Source: Saprospiraceae bacterium (GTDB taxonomy: Bacteria > Bacteroidota > Bacteroidia > Chitinophagales > Saprospiraceae). From it: a stretch of 64,000 nt of DNA. The stretch is taken from contig JABDMH010000096.1 in NCBI GenBank assembly GCA_013001595.1, positions 1-64,000 of the forward strand. Reading direction: 5' to 3'. The translations under genes and the position numbers were made by a program. Shown one piece after another: positions 63,701 through 64,000 of this stretch (positions are counted from its first letter, which is position 1; every line of letters begins with the position of its first letter). A model generated the notes under the pieces. The model ran no database searches. It was not told the origin of the DNA and worked only from the letters and a program-made list of their open reading frames with translations.

Positions 63701-63973
63701 CAGCAAAAAGGTGGACTCCAACTGGCGGACCAGTTACAGTATGCTTTTAGACGTCTCACAGGTCGGAGTGCCACTCCTGCTGAGCTCGTCATTCTGACCA
63801 ATCAATATGAAGAATCAACCAGACGTTTTCTCTCCGATCCAGACGCAGCCACGAAGCTATTGGAAGTGGGTGATTATCCACATGATGATGCGTTTGATCA
63901 GACCAATACTGCGGCCTTAACCGTGGTGGCCAATGCCATCATGAATTTTGACGAGACCTATATGAAACGATAA
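60713..63973 (+). CDS. Lipoprotein with c-type cytochrome (PSCyt1), DUF1549, LamG-like and DUF1553 domains
   Basis: 1086 residues from the ATG at 60713. The lipobox LGLLACRSE puts the lipid on Cys30. The mature part starts with a planctomycete-type cytochrome motif [11 protein letters not shown] (C63, C66, H67) and a possible distal Met in [10 protein letters not shown]. DUF1549 (PSCyt2) follows ([36 protein letters not shown]), then a concanavalin/LamG-like insert ([30 protein letters not shown]) and the C-terminal DUF1553 (PSD1) domain ([52 protein letters not shown]). It is a haem-bearing, probably redox-linked exported protein working with the DUF1501 protein. Its target is unknown, possibly a glycan. 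Confidence 0.92.
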   Translation: [1086 protein letters not shown]

Positions 63974-63983
63974 AATCTAACCG

Positions 63984-64000
63984 ATGCAGAGTGCTAAAGC
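63984..64000 (+). CDS. Possible start of a further gene, cut by the window end
   Basis: An ATG at 63984 begins an open frame (MQSAK...) ten bases after the previous stop. The spacing would suit a third gene in the DUF1501/DUF1553 operon, but only five codons are visible. Confidence 0.25.

Noticed and set aside
1-64000. CRISPR arrays, rRNA, insertion sequences, integrases or prophage
   Set aside because: No direct-repeat arrays with spacers, no transposase or integrase motifs and no rRNA-like sequence were seen; the S74 domain alone is not evidence for a phage.

Overview
The window looks like a chromosome segment of a Bacteroidota bacterium, probably a marine or aquatic Saprospiria-like organism. 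The evidence is C-terminal Por (type IX) sorting domains, SprB-type repeats, an OmpA-domain protein, a YaiO-type barrel, DUF4197, a TANNTTTG promoter element before a tRNA, and a lack of clear Shine-Dalgarno sequences. There is no rRNA, CRISPR array, insertion sequence or prophage.

Layout. 0-6.3 kb: the end of an unknown gene, a lipoprotein-hemB pair, a decayed secreted protein with an S74 chaperone domain, tRNA-Arg(TCG), and a secreted ThuA-GH32 fusion. 6.3-24.8 kb: a signalling and polysaccharide region. It holds a response regulator/DUF4184/STAS/TPR-barrel operon, a giant hybrid histidine kinase preceded by an H-NOX haem sensor, a sigma-54-dependent response regulator, and glycosyltransferase genes (GT2, GT-C-like membrane protein, two small exported proteins, GT4, GtrA) with a decayed manC inside. 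25-33.2 kb: a pectate-lyase-fold protein, a SRPBCC/GyrI-like protein, a CE15-like esterase, an amidohydrolase and small exported proteins. 33.2-41.5 kb: a repeat-bearing intergenic region, then surface proteins (PPC repeats plus Por domain; propeller/SprB/OmpA), DUF4197 and an SMP-30 lipoprotein. 41.9-51.4 kb: DUF1800, DUF1501, a carbohydrate-binding protein, a PQQ-type sugar dehydrogenase and a PPC/Por protein. 51.5-64 kb: SnoaL-like protein, lipoprotein, TPR histidine kinase, GNAT, isocitrate dehydrogenase, a LysR regulator, and a second DUF1501 gene followed by a cytochrome/DUF1549/DUF1553 lipoprotein.

The most interesting proposal is a nitric-oxide-type signalling circuit. The H-NOX protein and the N-terminus of the hybrid kinase together reproduce the HNOB-HNOBA-coiled-coil order of soluble guanylate cyclase, but feed a phosphorelay. 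The adjacent NtrC-type regulator could then act at palindromes of the form TTCCR-N5-YGGAA. I find these in front of the H-NOX operon, the GT2 gene, the GT4-GtrA genes and the response-regulator/STAS/barrel operon. Each lies about 60-95 bp upstream of a sigma-54-like -24/-12 element, which is clear in three cases and weak in one. This would tie gas sensing to surface-polysaccharide synthesis. The protein families are recognised from sequence; the circuit is inference.

Relics are common: the S74 protein, manC, and at least two or three unidentified coding remnants in intergenic regions.
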